A stretch of 64,000 bases of DNA from Roseovarius pelagicus (GCF_025639885.1 NZ_CP106738.1:1426001-1490000), one strand, 5' to 3'. Positions 8,967 through 19,344 are shown, counted from the stretch's first letter. Notes: generated from the letters alone by a model not told the origin. Numbers and translations are program-made.

Positions 8967-10069
8967 TCAAACGTCTTTCTGGGATCAAACGCGTCGCGCA
9001 CGCCCTCAAAGATAAAGACCAGCAGCGACAGCATGATGGCAAAGGCGAAAAACGCGGTAAACGCCAGCCACGGTGCCTGCAAGTTGCGCTTGGCCTGCAA
9101 TGTCAGTTCGCCCAGTGACGGAGCCGAGGATGGAAGGCCAAAGCCCAGAAAATCCAACTGTGCCAGCAAAGAAATCGTGCCGGTAATCAAAAACGGCAGC
9201 ATCGTTAGCGTCGCCACCATCGCGTTGGGCAGCATGTGGCGGAACATGATCTTAAGGTTACTCACGCCCAGCGCCTTGGCCGCGCGGACATATTCCAGAT
9301 TGCGCGCCCGCAGGAACTCGGCCCGCACCACGCCCACCAAAGCCATCCAGCCGAAGAAGACTGTGATGGCCACCAGCAGCCAGAAACTGCGCGGTAGCAC
9401 CGCGAACAGGATGATGATCACATATAGCTGCGGGGTCGCACTCCAAATCTCAATGATGCGCTGGAAAATCAGATCAGTCAGCCCACCGAAATACCCCTGC
9501 ACAGCACCTGCGACAATTCCGATGATCGACGCCGACGCGGTCACTATCAGCGTAAACAATACCGACAGGCGAAAGCCGTAAATCACCCGCGCCATCACGT
9601 CGCGCTTGGTATCGTCCGTGCCCAGCCAGTTCTGCGGATTGGGCGGCAACGGCGCCGCGCCGGGCCGGTCCACGGCAGTGTCATAGCTATAGGGGATGAT
9701 CGGCCACAGCGCCCAGCCGGCCTCGATCGCTTCGCCCTCCACGACACCATCCTCAGCATCGGCGATCACGCCTTCGGGATCGTCAAAGCAGATGTCCAGC
9801 CCCCCCGACACGATCAGGCAGTGCACTTCCGGGTCGCGGTAGACGGCTTCGGTTTCGAAATCACCGCCAAAGGCTGTCTCAGGATAAAAGCGGAAAATCG
9901 GCATGTAATACCCGCCCCGATATTCGATCAGGATTGGCTTGTCGTTGGCCACAAATTCTGCGCAAGCGGTGACGCCAAACACGATCGTAAACAGGATCAA
10001 CGACCAGAACGCACGCCGATTGCGTCGAAAATTGTGCCACCGGCGCTGATTAAGCGGCGACATCGCCAT
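8963..10069 (-). CDS. yejE: Peptide ABC transporter permease, YejE type
   Basis: Inner-membrane permease of the YejABEF importer, DppC/OppC family, 368 residues. It has one N-terminal helix (about 20-40), a large periplasmic loop with the YejE-specific stretches EYRGGYYMPIFRFYPET and GLDICFD, then the core with LGTDDTKRDVMARVIYGFR and the permease EAA loop ARNLEYVRAAKALGVSN. The frame is open upstream to 10222, but the start at 10069 has an AAGGGG ribosome site about 9 bases ahead and gives the usual family N-terminus (SPLNQRRWHNFRRNRR). The next ATG at 10063 is also possible. It ends overlapping the yejF start. Confidence 0.93.
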   Translation of the reverse strand: MAMSPLNQRRWHNFRRNRRAFWSLILFTIVFGVTACAEFVANDKPILIEYRGGYYMPIFRFYPETAFGGDFETEAVYRDPEVHCLIVSGGLDICFDDPEGVIADAEDGVVEGEAIEAGWALWPIIPYSYDTAVDRPGAAPLPPNPQNWLGTDDTKRDVMARVIYGFRLSVLFTLIVTASASIIGIVAGAVQGYFGGLTDLIFQRIIEIWSATPQLYVIIILFAVLPRSFWLLVAITVFFGWMALVGVVRAEFLRARNLEYVRAAKALGVSNLKIMFRHMLPNAMVATLTMLPFLITGTISLLAQLDFLGFGLPSSAPSLGELTLQAKRNLQAPWLAFTAFFAFAIMLSLLVFIFEGVRDAFDPRKTFE

Positions 10070-10098
10070 CAGACATGTCCCCTTGCATCTTCTGGCCC

Positions 10099-10120
10099 CA
10101 AATACTCTGCGAGGGGCAGC
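10099..10120 (+). repeat. Short interspersed motif, copy 1
   Basis: AAATACTCTGCGAGGGGC lies in the 106-base gap between yejB and yejE. It resembles two other intergenic copies (39793-39814 and 58999-59022) that share AAATRCTCT followed by a GC-rich GAGG/GAAGG element. It is the weakest of the three copies. Confidence 0.3.
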
Positions 10121-10175
10121 ATTCCCATTCCGAAAAGAGTACCAAAGCTGAAAGCAGAGATGTTGATACGCACCC

Positions 10176-11264
10176 TCACCCCTCCCGCTTTTCAAAATCA
10201 ATGCGCGGATCGACCAGCACATACATCAGATCCGATATGATCCCGACCACCAGCCCAATGAGGCCAAACAGAAAGAGCGTTCCGAACATCACCGGGTAAT
10301 CGCGCCCGACGGCGGCCTCGAACCCAAGCCGTCCCAGCCCGTCGAGCGAGAAAATCGTCTCGATCAACACCGATCCGCCAAAGAACACGCCGATGAATAC
10401 CGCAGGAAACCCCGCGATCACGATCAGCATCGCATTGCGGAACACGTGGCCATAGAGCACGCGTTTTTCGCTCAGTCCCTTGGCGCGGGCGGTCATAACG
10501 TAGTGCTTCTTGATCTCATCGAGAAAACTGTTCTTGGTTAGCAGCGTCAGCGTTGCAAAGGCTGAAATCGTGCTGGCTAGAACCGGCAGCGTGATGTGCC
10601 ACAAATAATCGCCGACTTTGCCCAGTGCGCTCAGCTGGTCGAAATCATCCGATGTGAGACCGCGCAACGGGAACCATTTCCAGTATGAGCCCCCCGCAAA
10701 CAGCACCAGCAGCATGATCGCAAACAGGAATGCAGGGATCGCATAGGCGATGATGATCGCCCCGCTGGTCCAAGTGTCGAAGGGGCTGCCGTCGCGCACT
10801 GCTTTGGAAATGCCCAGTGGGATCGAAATCAGATAGGCGATCACCGTCGACCACAGACCCAGAGTGATCGACACCGGCATTTTCTCCAGCACCAGATCGG
10901 TCACGTCGATCTTGCGAAAATAGCTTTCGCCGAAATCGAACCGCGCATAGTTCCACATCATCCCGATGAAGCGTTCCACCGGAGGCTTATCAAGGCCGAA
11001 CTGCTCTTCCAGTTCTTTGATCAATTCCGGCGGCAGGCCGCGCGCGCCGACATATTTCTCGCTGCCCTGACTCAGCATTTCGCCGCCCGCATCGGCCCCG
11101 CCGCCCGAGAACCCCTCGAACACGTCGCCCTCGCCCTGCATCTTGGCGATGATCTGCTCGACCGGTCCACCCGGCACGAACTGCACCAGCGCAAAGTTGA
11201 TGATCATAATCCCCAGAAGCGTCGGAATGATCAGCAACAGCCGCCGCAGGATATAGGCACCCAT
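10176..11264 (-). CDS. yejB: Peptide ABC transporter permease, YejB type
   Basis: Second inner-membrane permease of the YejABEF system, DppB/OppB family, 362 residues. It begins with a typical signal-anchor helix ([21 protein letters not shown]), then carries the extended periplasmic insert of YejB (including [20 protein letters not shown]), the membrane core, the EAA loop [16 protein letters not shown], and the C-terminal [12 protein letters not shown] motif. It is separated by 7 bases from yejA upstream and 106 bases from yejE downstream. Length and motifs are normal. Confidence 0.95.
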   Translation of the reverse strand: MGAYILRRLLLIIPTLLGIMIINFALVQFVPGGPVEQIIAKMQGEGDVFEGFSGGGADAGGEMLSQGSEKYVGARGLPPELIKELEEQFGLDKPPVERFIGMMWNYARFDFGESYFRKIDVTDLVLEKMPVSITLGLWSTVIAYLISIPLGISKAVRDGSPFDTWTSGAIIIAYAIPAFLFAIMLLVLFAGGSYWKWFPLRGLTSDDFDQLSALGKVGDYLWHITLPVLASTISAFATLTLLTKNSFLDEIKKHYVMTARAKGLSEKRVLYGHVFRNAMLIVIAGFPAVFIGVFFGGSVLIETIFSLDGLGRLGFEAAVGRDYPVMFGTLFLFGLIGLVVGIISDLMYVLVDPRIDFEKREG

Positions 11265-11271
11265 ACGCGGT

Positions 11272-13239
11272 TTACCTCAATGCACCCGCCGCCTTGAGCG
11301 CGGCGGCCTTTTCCGCATCGAACCACCAGAAATCCAGCACACCCAACTGATAGGGCGGCTGATCCTTGGGGTGATCGAACACATCCCAATAGGCGACCCA
11401 ATGCTTGTCATTATACCACACTGGCACCATGGCGAACTCGTAACGCAATGCGCGATCCAGCGCGCGCATGGCTGCGTCCTCTTCTGCTTGGCTTTGTGTC
11501 TCCAGCGACGCGTCGATGATCGCATCAATCAACGGGCTGGCGATCCCGGCGGGGTTAAAGACAGAGTAGGACGCCGCCTCTGACCCATACATCTGGCGCA
11601 GTCCGGTGCCCGCACCGGTCAGCGGGTAGTAAGAGGCAAACAGCATGTCATAATCACGCTCGCGTCGCCGCAGGGTGAATTGCGACACATCAATCGTCTC
11701 ATATCTCGGCGTGATTCCCAGCTGTTCGATATTGCTCATAAAGTTTTCGATGATCCCGCCCAGCGTCGCCGCACTTGGTGCCGGGATCGGAAAGTTCAGC
11801 GTCAGCAACTCGCCCTTGGCATTGCGGCGTTTGCCGTCATCGCCCACGGGCCAACCCGCGTCGTCCAGCAGTTTCATCGCCTGCCGGCGGTTGCGCCGAT
11901 CCGACAGCCCGTCTGCGCGCGAACTGTGCGCCATAACCGCAGGATCACTCAGCATCTCGGCGGGCACCACATCGCCCAGCGATTTCAACAGATCCAGCTC
12001 CAGTCCCTCAGGTGGTCCCTTGGCTTCTAAGTCGGTGTCCTGTGTGTAGGAATGGCGCTGCTTGAACAGCCCGTATTGCAGTGACTCGTTGGTCCATTCA
12101 AAGTTGAACGCCAACGCAATCGCCTGCCGCACACGCTTGTCCTGTAGTTTTTCCCGGCCAAGGTTGAACACAAAACCAGAGGCACCGGGCGGCAGCCCGT
12201 CCGGCAGTTCTTCCAGCTTGACCCAATCGTTTTGCACGGCAGGGAAATCATACGACCGTGCCCATTTTTTCGAACTGGTCTCGGACCGGAACAGGTATTC
12301 GCCCGCCTTGAACGACTCGAAGGTGGCCGCGTCGTCCAGAAAATACTCGATACGGATGCGGTCAAAGTTGAACCGCCCCTGATTGACCGGCAAATCCCAG
12401 CCCCAATAATCGGGGTTGCGTCGATAGACGATCCGGCGGCCCACATCAAAACTGTCCAGAACATACGGGCCCGACCCGATCGCGGGATCAAGCCGCGATT
12501 CGTTCAGCTTGGCCCCAGTGCGTTCGTACCACGCCTTAGAGAACACCGGGGTCGATCCGACCTGATCAATCATCGACCGCCGTGACGGATCATCGGCAAA
12601 GGTGAACTTTACCCGGTGATCATCCAGCGCCTCGGCCGTCAGAATGCGTTTTTTCACGGCCTCGGCGTAGGACGGAATCCCCTGTGTGATGAACAGGTTA
12701 TGTGAAAACACCACATCATGCGCGGTCACTGGCGTTCCGTCGGAGAATCGCGCTTCGGGGCGCATGTGGAAAATGACCCAAGTTTTGCCCTCGTCATATT
12801 CCAGTCGCTCGGCCAGCAATCCGTAACTCTCGCCATAGGCGTCGGCAGGCACCCAGTTGGTGTTGCTCAACGGATCCTCGGCCAGCAGCGACTCGTATAG
12901 TATCGGGGTGCCCGACCCCGGCACACCCTTCAGCGCATAAGGGTTGAGCGTATCGAAAGTGCCGGATGCCGCCAGCGAGATTTCTCCGCCCTTGGGCGCG
13001 TCGGGATTCACATAGTTGAAATGCGGAAAATCGGCAGGGTAGCTCAGGTCGCCGAAATAGGAATATCCGTGGGTGCTGATGATCTTGTCTTCAGCCAGAG
13101 CGGCCTGCGCCATCAACGCGGCGATGCCAAGGCCCAGCATTGCGGTCCAGAACGACCGGCGTCTGCTGCGGTGCGGTGCCCGCGCGATAGCGCGACCTTG
13201 CGCGGTGCGTGCCTTCTGGTGATCTGTGCGTACGATCAT
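11272..13239 (-). CDS. yejA: Extracellular solute-binding protein of the Yej peptide importer
   Basis: Periplasmic peptide-binding protein, family 5 (SBP_bac_5), 655 residues. The start at 13239 is favoured by a GGGAGG ribosome site 5 bases ahead; the frame is open to 13293. An arginine-rich N-region (SRRRSFW) precedes a hydrophobic core ending ALA-ED, a signal peptide that could use Sec or Tat. The mature protein starts with the YejA hallmark [26 protein letters not shown] and contains IGSGPYVL and RNPDYWG, typical of family 5. It is the first gene of yejABEF plus the sulfotransferase. No clear operator was seen upstream. Confidence 0.94.
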   Translation of the reverse strand: MIVRTDHQKARTAQGRAIARAPHRSRRRSFWTAMLGLGIAALMAQAALAEDKIISTHGYSYFGDLSYPADFPHFNYVNPDAPKGGEISLAASGTFDTLNPYALKGVPGSGTPILYESLLAEDPLSNTNWVPADAYGESYGLLAERLEYDEGKTWVIFHMRPEARFSDGTPVTAHDVVFSHNLFITQGIPSYAEAVKKRILTAEALDDHRVKFTFADDPSRRSMIDQVGSTPVFSKAWYERTGAKLNESRLDPAIGSGPYVLDSFDVGRRIVYRRNPDYWGWDLPVNQGRFNFDRIRIEYFLDDAATFESFKAGEYLFRSETSSKKWARSYDFPAVQNDWVKLEELPDGLPPGASGFVFNLGREKLQDKRVRQAIALAFNFEWTNESLQYGLFKQRHSYTQDTDLEAKGPPEGLELDLLKSLGDVVPAEMLSDPAVMAHSSRADGLSDRRNRRQAMKLLDDAGWPVGDDGKRRNAKGELLTLNFPIPAPSAATLGGIIENFMSNIEQLGITPRYETIDVSQFTLRRRERDYDMLFASYYPLTGAGTGLRQMYGSEAASYSVFNPAGIASPLIDAIIDASLETQSQAEEDAAMRALDRALRYEFAMVPVWYNDKHWVAYWDVFDHPKDQPPYQLGVLDFWWFDAEKAAALKAAGALR

Positions 13240-13375
13240 CCTGACCTCCCTGTTGCTGCCCCATTTATCTGGGGCGCGTTTTGCCTGCTGCAAGCTAATG
13301 GAGGCTCACTGCGAGTTTCAAGCGTTGATCGGCGGTCATTCCGTGAAACCCGGCCCGCCAAATGCACCGCGCAGC

Positions 13376-13407
13376 AAAAAGCCGCCAGACCCTGCTGATC
13401 TGGCGGC
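13376..13407 (-). terminator. Rho-independent terminator of the cytochrome c gene
   Basis: A perfect 9-bp inverted repeat (GCCGCCAGA / TCTGGCGGC, 9-base loop) is followed on the minus strand by five T residues. It lies 26 bases after the stop of the minus-strand cytochrome c gene. Confidence 0.85.
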
Positions 13408-13432
13408 TATTTGTAATCAAAACGACCCAGTA

Positions 13433-13948
13433 TCAATTGTCGAGGCTGTCGAGATACGCAATCACATTCGCGCGATCTTCTGCCTTGCCAAGCCCGGAAA
13501 AGCCCATCGACGTGCCCGGTGCGTAGCTGGCCGGTTTCGTCAGGAACCCGTCCAGATGCTCGGGCGTCCAGACATCGGCAACGGCTTTGAGGCTGCCGGA
13601 ATACCCGAAACCCTCGGCTGCGCCCACATCGCGACCCACAACGCCATAGAGCGAAGGACCAGTTGAATTCTCACCTGCCTCCAGCTTGTGACAAGCCTTG
13701 CATTTGTTAAAGACGCGTTCGCCCTTGCCGATATCAGCCGACGCAAGAAGCTCTTCGATGGACGGGCCTTCTTCTTCCACCGCATCGGTGTCGCCACCTG
13801 TTTCAATCACATAGCCTTGGGCGTGATCGCCGCCATGGCTGCCGCCACCGTGATAGATGGTTTCAGCCGCAAATTTTCCCAGAAGGAACACCAGAAAGGC
13901 CCCGCAAAAGCCGCCCAGAATCTTGGTCAGTGTCATCGTGTCGAACAT
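13433..13948 (-). CDS. cycM: Membrane-anchored cytochrome c (CycM / c552 type)
   Basis: Membrane-tethered class I cytochrome c, 171 residues, likely an electron carrier between the bc1 complex and terminal oxidases. The uncleaved N-terminal helix spans about residues 7-28. An acidic, His/Gly-rich linker (about 34-62) follows, then a cytochrome domain with haem motif CKACH (83-87), the TGPSLYGVVGRDVG segment, and the sixth-ligand Met in GTSMGFSG. This is the usual alphaproteobacterial CycM layout. It diverges from pheA and is followed by a strong terminator. Confidence 0.9.
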   Translation of the reverse strand: MFDTMTLTKILGGFCGAFLVFLLGKFAAETIYHGGGSHGGDHAQGYVIETGGDTDAVEEEGPSIEELLASADIGKGERVFNKCKACHKLEAGENSTGPSLYGVVGRDVGAAEGFGYSGSLKAVADVWTPEHLDGFLTKPASYAPGTSMGFSGLGKAEDRANVIAYLDSLDN

Positions 13949-14078
13949 AGGCCCGTTTCCATTTGAGTTTTAGAAGTCTCTTGGCCGCGTATCTATCCGC
14001 TTCCCCTAGGCGGGCGCAAGGTATAGTTTCCGCGACCAAATGCCCAAGGGCCGAGCAAGGTGACAGGATAACAACACC

Positions 14079-14912
14079 ATGACCAATCGTATTGCCTTTC
14101 AAGGCGAACCCGGTGCCTATTCACATCAGGCCTGCGTCGACACCTATCCGGACCTTGATCCGCTGCCCTGCCGCACATTCGAGGACGCGATGGAGGCCGT
14201 CCGCGCGGGGGCGGCCGTATTGGCGATGTTACCGGTCGAAAATTCGACCTTTGGCCGGGTTGCGGACATCCACCATCTGATGCCCAACAGTGGACTGCAC
14301 ATCATCAACGAGGCGTTCGTGCGCGTGCATATCAACCTGTTGGCGCTGCCCGGAACGGCGCTGGCTGATGTAAAACAGGCGATGAGCCATACCATGCTGC
14401 TGGGCCAGTGCCGCGCCTATCTTGAGGCGCACAACATCGCTCGCGTGACCGGTGCGGACACCGCCGGGTCCGCCCGGCAGGTCGCGCAGGACGGCGATCC
14501 AACGACTGCCGCTCTGGCCAGCGAACTGGCGGGACAGATCTATGGCCTCGACGTTTTGGCGCGCCATATCGAGGATGAAGGCAACAACACCACCCGTTTT
14601 CTAGTTATGTCGCCCGAACCGGACATGTCGCGGCGTGGCGATGATGGGATGATCACCAGTTTCGTCTTTACCGTCCGCAACATTCCTGCGGCTCTGTACA
14701 AGGCGATGGGCGGGTTCGCCACCAACGGCGTGAATATGACCAAGCTGGAATCCTACATGGTGGGCGGGTCGTTTTCGGCCACGCAATTCTATGCCGATAT
14801 CGAAGGCCACCCCAAGGATCCCGGTGTCGCGCTGGCGTTGGAAGAGTTGCGGTATTTCACCTCGCAGCTCGATATTCTGGGGGTCTACCCGCGCGACCCT
14901 GCACGCGAATAG
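14079..14912 (+). CDS. pheA: Prephenate dehydratase
   Basis: Monofunctional prephenate dehydratase (277 residues) that converts prephenate to phenylpyruvate in phenylalanine synthesis. The catalytic domain starts IAFQGEPGAYSHQAC and contains LPVENSTFGRV and the essential TRF motif (NNTTRFLVM). A C-terminal ACT domain (FVFTVRNIPAALYKAMGGFA; ESYMVGGSF) should give feedback inhibition by phenylalanine. There is no chorismate mutase domain, as usual in alphaproteobacteria. No phenylalanine-rich leader peptide was found ahead of it. It diverges from the cytochrome c gene. Confidence 0.96.
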   Translation: MTNRIAFQGEPGAYSHQACVDTYPDLDPLPCRTFEDAMEAVRAGAAVLAMLPVENSTFGRVADIHHLMPNSGLHIINEAFVRVHINLLALPGTALADVKQAMSHTMLLGQCRAYLEAHNIARVTGADTAGSARQVAQDGDPTTAALASELAGQIYGLDVLARHIEDEGNNTTRFLVMSPEPDMSRRGDDGMITSFVFTVRNIPAALYKAMGGFATNGVNMTKLESYMVGGSFSATQFYADIEGHPKDPGVALALEELRYFTSQLDILGVYPRDPARE

Positions 14913-15124
14913 CACGGCCGCCCGCCGCCTCGCGTCGGTGGGGCATGGCCGATCACGATACCATCATGCCCAGATCACAGCGCCGTGCGGCGCAGTGACC
15001 GGTTTTTCACGTCGCGGCGACTGCCCATTTCCATTACGTTGCGCGCCCCCACTTCAGGGTCATGCAAGGCAGGCATACCGCCCGCCCCAGCACCAACTGA
15101 CACCTGACGTGAAAGGATCACAAT

Positions 15125-15403
15125 ATGCGACTGTTCAGCCTTATCGCCCTCATCACCGCCACCGCATCCCCCGCGCTGGCCAACACGCCGCCGATCAACA
15201 TTGCGACCGATAGCACATACAGCGCCCGTGACACGGGCGATCGTCTGGAGCGGGCCAAAATATTCGAGACCAGCGAACTCTTTGGTAGCGAGCGGGCGGG
15301 CGATCCACGCACCCGTGCTCGCGACACTGGCGACCGCAAGGAAAACGCAAAAACCTTCGACCTGAGCGAACTGAGCGCGCAAGAGCGCCACGGCCTCACA
15401 TAA
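15125..15403 (+). CDS. Small exported protein made of two similar repeats
   Basis: A 92-residue protein of unknown function. A signal peptide (about residues 1-19, cut after ALA) leads into a mature part that is essentially two copies of one unit: ARDTGDRLERAKIFETSEL and ARDTGDRKENAKTFDLSEL. The units share RDTGDR, a charged pair, AK.F and SEL, and are separated by about 14 residues. The mature chain is very hydrophilic, with no cysteine and no membrane segment, so it may be disordered or bind a partner in the periplasm. A GAAAGGA ribosome site lies 7 bases ahead. No relatives are recognised. Confidence 0.7.
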   Translation: MRLFSLIALITATASPALANTPPINIATDSTYSARDTGDRLERAKIFETSELFGSERAGDPRTRARDTGDRKENAKTFDLSELSAQERHGLT

Positions 15404-15466
15404 GCGCAACCGAACGCCTGTCGCGGCGCAGTTTCACTTCGTCTTCTCCATGCACCGCGCAGACGA

Positions 15467-15497
15467 GAGGCGTCCGGGCCAGTCAGCCGGGCGCCTC
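15467..15497. terminator. Hairpin between convergent genes
   Basis: GAGGCGTCCGG and CCGGGCGCCTC form an 11-bp stem (one G-T pair) with a 9-base loop. It sits between the convergent small exported protein gene and the SRPBCC gene and probably serves both, although there is no long T run on either side. Confidence 0.55.
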
Positions 15498-15526
15498 GCT
15501 ATATCGTCACAAAGTATCAAAATGGC

Positions 15527-15994
15527 TCAGCCGCAGCGAGAATATTTATCTTCCATGTCGCGCGCAAAAGATGCCGCGCGCGCCTCGAAACGCTTAGTCA
15601 TGTTCGATTTCGCCAGCTTAAGCGACTGAACCATCAGCCGTGATGACAGGGTCTGCGGTTTCAGCTCCATCTCCATCGACATTCGTGTGCGTCCACGCGA
15701 CAGCGCCACCAGATCCAGCACCATTTCGCAGTTCAGAGCCGATGACGTTGCAACAAAGCACATCCCGCTCGGCGGGTCGTACTCGGTCAGTTCCAACTGC
15801 ATTTTCCTGCGTTTTCCGCGCAATTCGAACGCAGTATTCCACAACATGCCGGCACCATTCTGCGGCTTGTCGTCGACGCGCTGCACTTCGGCTCCACGCC
15901 GCAGCGCCAAGCGTTCCAACATTGCGAAATCTGACACCTGATCAAAAACAAACTCAATAGGTGCTTCGACGTCTTCTCTGGTCGAGAATTTCAT
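15527..15994 (-). CDS. SRPBCC (START-like) family protein
   Basis: A 155-residue single-domain protein of the SRPBCC/polyketide cyclase-like fold, which forms a deep pocket for hydrophobic ligands. The start FSTREDVEAPIEFVFDQVSDF is the usual first strand and helix of the fold, and the C-terminal long helix (LMVQSLKLAKSNMTKRFEARAASFARD) closes the pocket. There is no signal peptide, so it is cytoplasmic. The ligand cannot be predicted. It stands alone, convergent with the small repeat protein gene. Confidence 0.8.
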   Translation of the reverse strand: MKFSTREDVEAPIEFVFDQVSDFAMLERLALRRGAEVQRVDDKPQNGAGMLWNTAFELRGKRRKMQLELTEYDPPSGMCFVATSSALNCEMVLDLVALSRGRTRMSMEMELKPQTLSSRLMVQSLKLAKSNMTKRFEARAASFARDMEDKYSRCG

Positions 15995-16032
15995 TGCTCA
16001 GCCTCTTTCGTGCTTTTCCGCCTATTGTCACC

Positions 16033-17016
16033 TCAATCCAGCGTATCCGCAAGCCAGTTGCGCAGCAAAAAATGCGCAATCGCACCCTTTCGTGCCGGGG
16101 CAATATCCGGGTGCTGCCCGGCAAAGACTTGCGCCATCTCTTCACGCGTGACCCATATCGCGTCCTCAATCTCGACCGGATCGACAGTGATTTCCGTGCT
16201 GGTGGCGATTCCTTCGCATCCTATCATCAACGACGTGGGAAAGGCCCAAGGCTGACTGGCCAGATACCGGACAGCACCGACCTGCACCTGTGTCTCTTCC
16301 ATAACTTCACGCCGTACCGCGGCCTCGATCGTCTCGCCCGGCTCGACAAAGCCGGCCAGCAGCGAGTACATCCCATCCGGCCACCCCGGAGATCGTCCCA
16401 TCAGAACCGAATTGCCATTCAGGATCAGCATGATAACCACAGGATCGGTGCGCGGAAAATGTTGCGCGTTGCAGCTGGGACAGCCCCGCTGCCATCCCGC
16501 CTGCGCGATCTCGCTAGCAACGCCACAACAGGCACAGAACCCGTGGCTCGCGTGCCAAGAATAGAGCGCCTTCGCCGTCGCCGCCAGTTCGGCATCCCGC
16601 GCGTTCAGGCTGGTCATGATCCGGCGCAGCTCGGCAAAAACCGCATCCTGCGGCAGGTCCGGGTGTTGCTGTTCAGAGGCATCAAGGAACGTGTTCAGCG
16701 ATGTCGCCTCCAGCCCTGCAGGTAGCCAACTCGACATGTCATGAGCAAAGACCAGCGTGCCATCCGCTTCACGACCGAGCAGAATCTCGCTATCTGCATC
16801 AACGTGTCGGCCGCTCTTAATAATCGGATGATCCATCGGCAATCGCACCAGTTGATCCAGACTGCCCGCCTGCACCAACGGCTTGCCGCGCCACAAAAGA
16901 ATGCTCAGCGCGGTGCCTTCACGTCTGGCGCGATCCATCAGGTCCGGCATGCTGCGCAATGCGGCCGCCCGATCCAGCCCAGAACCGCCAAACGTCACCG
17001 TTTCTGCGTGCCGCAT
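16033..17016 (-). CDS. nudC: NAD(+)/NADH diphosphatase (Nudix)
   Basis: Hydrolyses NAD(H) and NAD-capped RNA to the mononucleotides; 327 residues. It has an N-terminal NUDIX-like domain, then a four-cysteine zinc ribbon (CACC...CPSC), then the Nudix box (GFVEPGETIEAAVRREVMEE) and the NudC-type SQPWAFPTSLMIG (SQPWPFP motif), which separates NudC from other Nudix enzymes. The frame is open to 17094, but the start at 17016 has an AAGGAGA site 6 bases ahead. It lies downstream of, and divergent from, cpdB. Confidence 0.95.
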   Translation of the reverse strand: MRHAETVTFGGSGLDRAAALRSMPDLMDRARREGTALSILLWRGKPLVQAGSLDQLVRLPMDHPIIKSGRHVDADSEILLGREADGTLVFAHDMSSWLPAGLEATSLNTFLDASEQQHPDLPQDAVFAELRRIMTSLNARDAELAATAKALYSWHASHGFCACCGVASEIAQAGWQRGCPSCNAQHFPRTDPVVIMLILNGNSVLMGRSPGWPDGMYSLLAGFVEPGETIEAAVRREVMEETQVQVGAVRYLASQPWAFPTSLMIGCEGIATSTEITVDPVEIEDAIWVTREEMAQVFAGQHPDIAPARKGAIAHFLLRNWLADTLD

Positions 17017-17189
17017 TGTTCTCTCCTTAGATTTGTTGCTCAGGTGCCACGATCTTTGATCAAGGACAAGCCGGGGCCGTCCGGAACGCCGCATTTCTTG
17101 CGAACCTCGAGAAAGGCAACTTAGGGTTGATGGTATAGAAGCTATTAAATTTTAAGGCGTTCTCCTTCGCCAACCCAAATATTTTGATC

Positions 17190-19105
17190 ATGCCCACGCC
17201 AGTAATGACCCCACATAGAACATCCGCAGCGCGCACCAAGCAGATCCAAACTCCGGCCATACAGGCGACACTTCGTCTGTTGTCCACCACTGACCTGCAC
17301 GCCAATCTGCTGCCTTATGACTATTATGCGGACAAAGGCGATCAGCCTTACGGGCTGGCTCGTACTGCCACCCTGATCCGCGCCGCGCGGGCCGAGGCGT
17401 CCAACGTCATGCTGTTCGACAATGGCGATGCATGCAGGGCACGCCACTTAGCGACATCACTGCGCAGGCCGACAGCGGCTGGACCGGGGACCACCCGATG
17501 ATTACGGCGATGAATCATCTGGGGTATGACGCGGCAGGATTGGGCAACCATGAATTCAATTTCGGCCTTGATTGGCTGACGCAGACGCTTTCCGCCGCCC
17601 GGTTCCCCATCACCTGCGCAAATGTGACCATCGGACCGGGCCCGATGGGCGCCCCTTTGCTGCCGCCTTATCTGTTGCTTCCACGACAGATCATCGACAC
17701 CCAAGGGCAATCCCATACGCTGATATTAGGTGTGATCGGTCTGGTGCCAACCCAGATCACGGTTTGGGACACCTGTCACCTGAGCGGACAGGCAACGGCG
17801 CAGGATATGGTTCAAACCGCCCGCCGCCTGATCCCGCAGATGCGGCACCAAGGGGCCGATCTGGTGCTGATGCTGGCCCATACCGGGATAGAGTCGGGGC
17901 CCTATCGCCCCGGGATGGAAAATGCGGCCCTATCGCTTGCTGCGGTGCCGGGAGTTGATGCGCTGATAGCCGGCCACAGCCACCAAGTCTTTCCGCAGAC
18001 GGGCGGAATAACGCAGTCCGGGGTCGACCCGGACGCCGGAACATTTAGCGGCACACCAGCCGTCATGGCAGGTTTTCGCGGTTCCCATCTGGGGGTGCTG
18101 GATTTGAACCTAGAGCGGCAGGCGGGGACATGGCGGATTCAAAACCACCACGCCGAAGCCCGGCCCGTCGCGCCCGCTTCAGATCGGCCCGCGGTCACTC
18201 CGGATCGCTCACTCGGCGCAGCAATTGACGCGGCTCACAATGCCACACTCACGCTTGTCGCGCGACCCGCAGGCCATAGCGCCGCGCCGCTTCATACATT
18301 TCTGGCGTTGGCTGAATGCTCTGCCGCCGTCCGCGTCGTCACTCAGGCGCAACGCGCCGCACTGCGTTGTGCGATGACCGGAACGGCCTATGAAACGCTA
18401 CCAATCCTGTCGGCCTCGGCCCCGTTCAAGACCGGAGGGCGCGGCGGACCGCTTCATTTCACCGACATCCCTGCAGGCCCGCTCAGCCTGCGCCACATCG
18501 CCGATCTTTGCGGATTTCCCAACACGCTTTGCGGGCTCCATCTCAGCGGCGCCGACCTGCGCGACTGGCTCGAACGCGCGGCCATCTGCTTTCGCCAGAT
18601 CAGACCCGGCGGTGCCGACCAACCGTTGTGCGACCCCGATGTGCCCGGCCATAATTTCGACCTGATCGACGGGCTCAGCTACTGCATCGACCTCAGTGTA
18701 CCGCCTCGCTACTCCATGGCCGGTGCCCTCGCCAATCCGGGCGCACACCGCATTCGCGACCTGCTCCACGCCGGGCAACCCGTCGAGGATGAGGCAATGT
18801 TCCTGCTGGCCACGAACAGCTATCGCGCCGCAGGTTCCGGCCCCTATCGCAGTTGGCCCGCTTCGGTCTATGTGCATCAGGGTAGGACCATCATGCGCGA
18901 TCTGGTCGCCGACCACCTGCGCAGCACCGGCACCACCTCACCCACGACAGAACCCGTCTGGCGTTTCGCGCCTTTGCCCGGCACGTCGGTCTTGCTGAAC
19001 ACCGGGCCGGGGGTGCGCCATGTGCCCGGGGCGCTCGAACAAATACAGGCCGAAGATCTGGGCCAGACCCCCCTGGGGTTTGCGCGGTTGCGCCTCGGAC
19101 TCTGA
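17190..19105 (+). pseudogene. cpdB: 2',3'-cyclic-nucleotide 2'-phosphodiesterase/3'-nucleotidase, broken by a frameshift
   Basis: A CpdB-type metallophosphoesterase/5'-nucleotidase split into two frames. The first part (from 17190) carries LLSTTDLHANLLPYDY and MLFDNGD; the second continues with QGTPLSD from 17435 and runs to 19105 with LGNHEFNFG, LMLAHTGIE, AGHSHQVFP, the C-terminal nucleotidase domain and FLLATNSYRAAGSGPY. Five bases (17430-17434) stand where six are needed, so one base is missing; restoring it gives about 638 residues, normal for CpdB. All motifs on both sides are intact, so this is either a sequencing error or a very recent mutation. No signal peptide is visible, unlike enterobacterial CpdB, so the product would be cytoplasmic. 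Confidence 0.82.
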
Positions 19106-19250
19106 TCCCGTGTAAACGGCATAACGCGCAACCCGCCTTTCAATGTTCTGAAAATGCCCATTCTACCCTGCGCGCGACGTATCTCCGCCAACGCGCGTAA
19201 TCCAACCTCGCGCCTTGCGAATCCTCCGTTGGCGACCTATATCAACATTC

Positions 19251-19344
19251 GAGAGGTTGGCGCGGGCAGGCACCTCGCCAACCCGGTCAGATCCGGAAGG
19301 AAGCAGCCGTAACGAGCCCCGCTTGGGTCGTTGTCCAGCCTCTC
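19251..19344 (+). ncRNA. ffs: Signal recognition particle RNA (small 4.5S type)
   Basis: A 94-base bacterial SRP RNA. The ends pair as GAGAGGTTGG / CCAGCCTCTC. The conserved Ffh-binding core is visible as GGTCAGATCCGGAAGGAAGC (GGAA tetraloop), then CAGCCGTAACGAG and the return strand GGGTCGTTGTCCAGCC. Together with Ffh it targets nascent membrane proteins to SecYEG. It lies downstream of cpdB in the same direction and presumably has its own promoter in the preceding 145 bases. Confidence 0.95.

Noticed and set aside
17184..17501. Separate short gene at the start of cpdB
   Set aside because: Its residues continue directly into the cpdB motifs of the next frame; it is the N-terminus of the frameshifted gene, not an independent protein.
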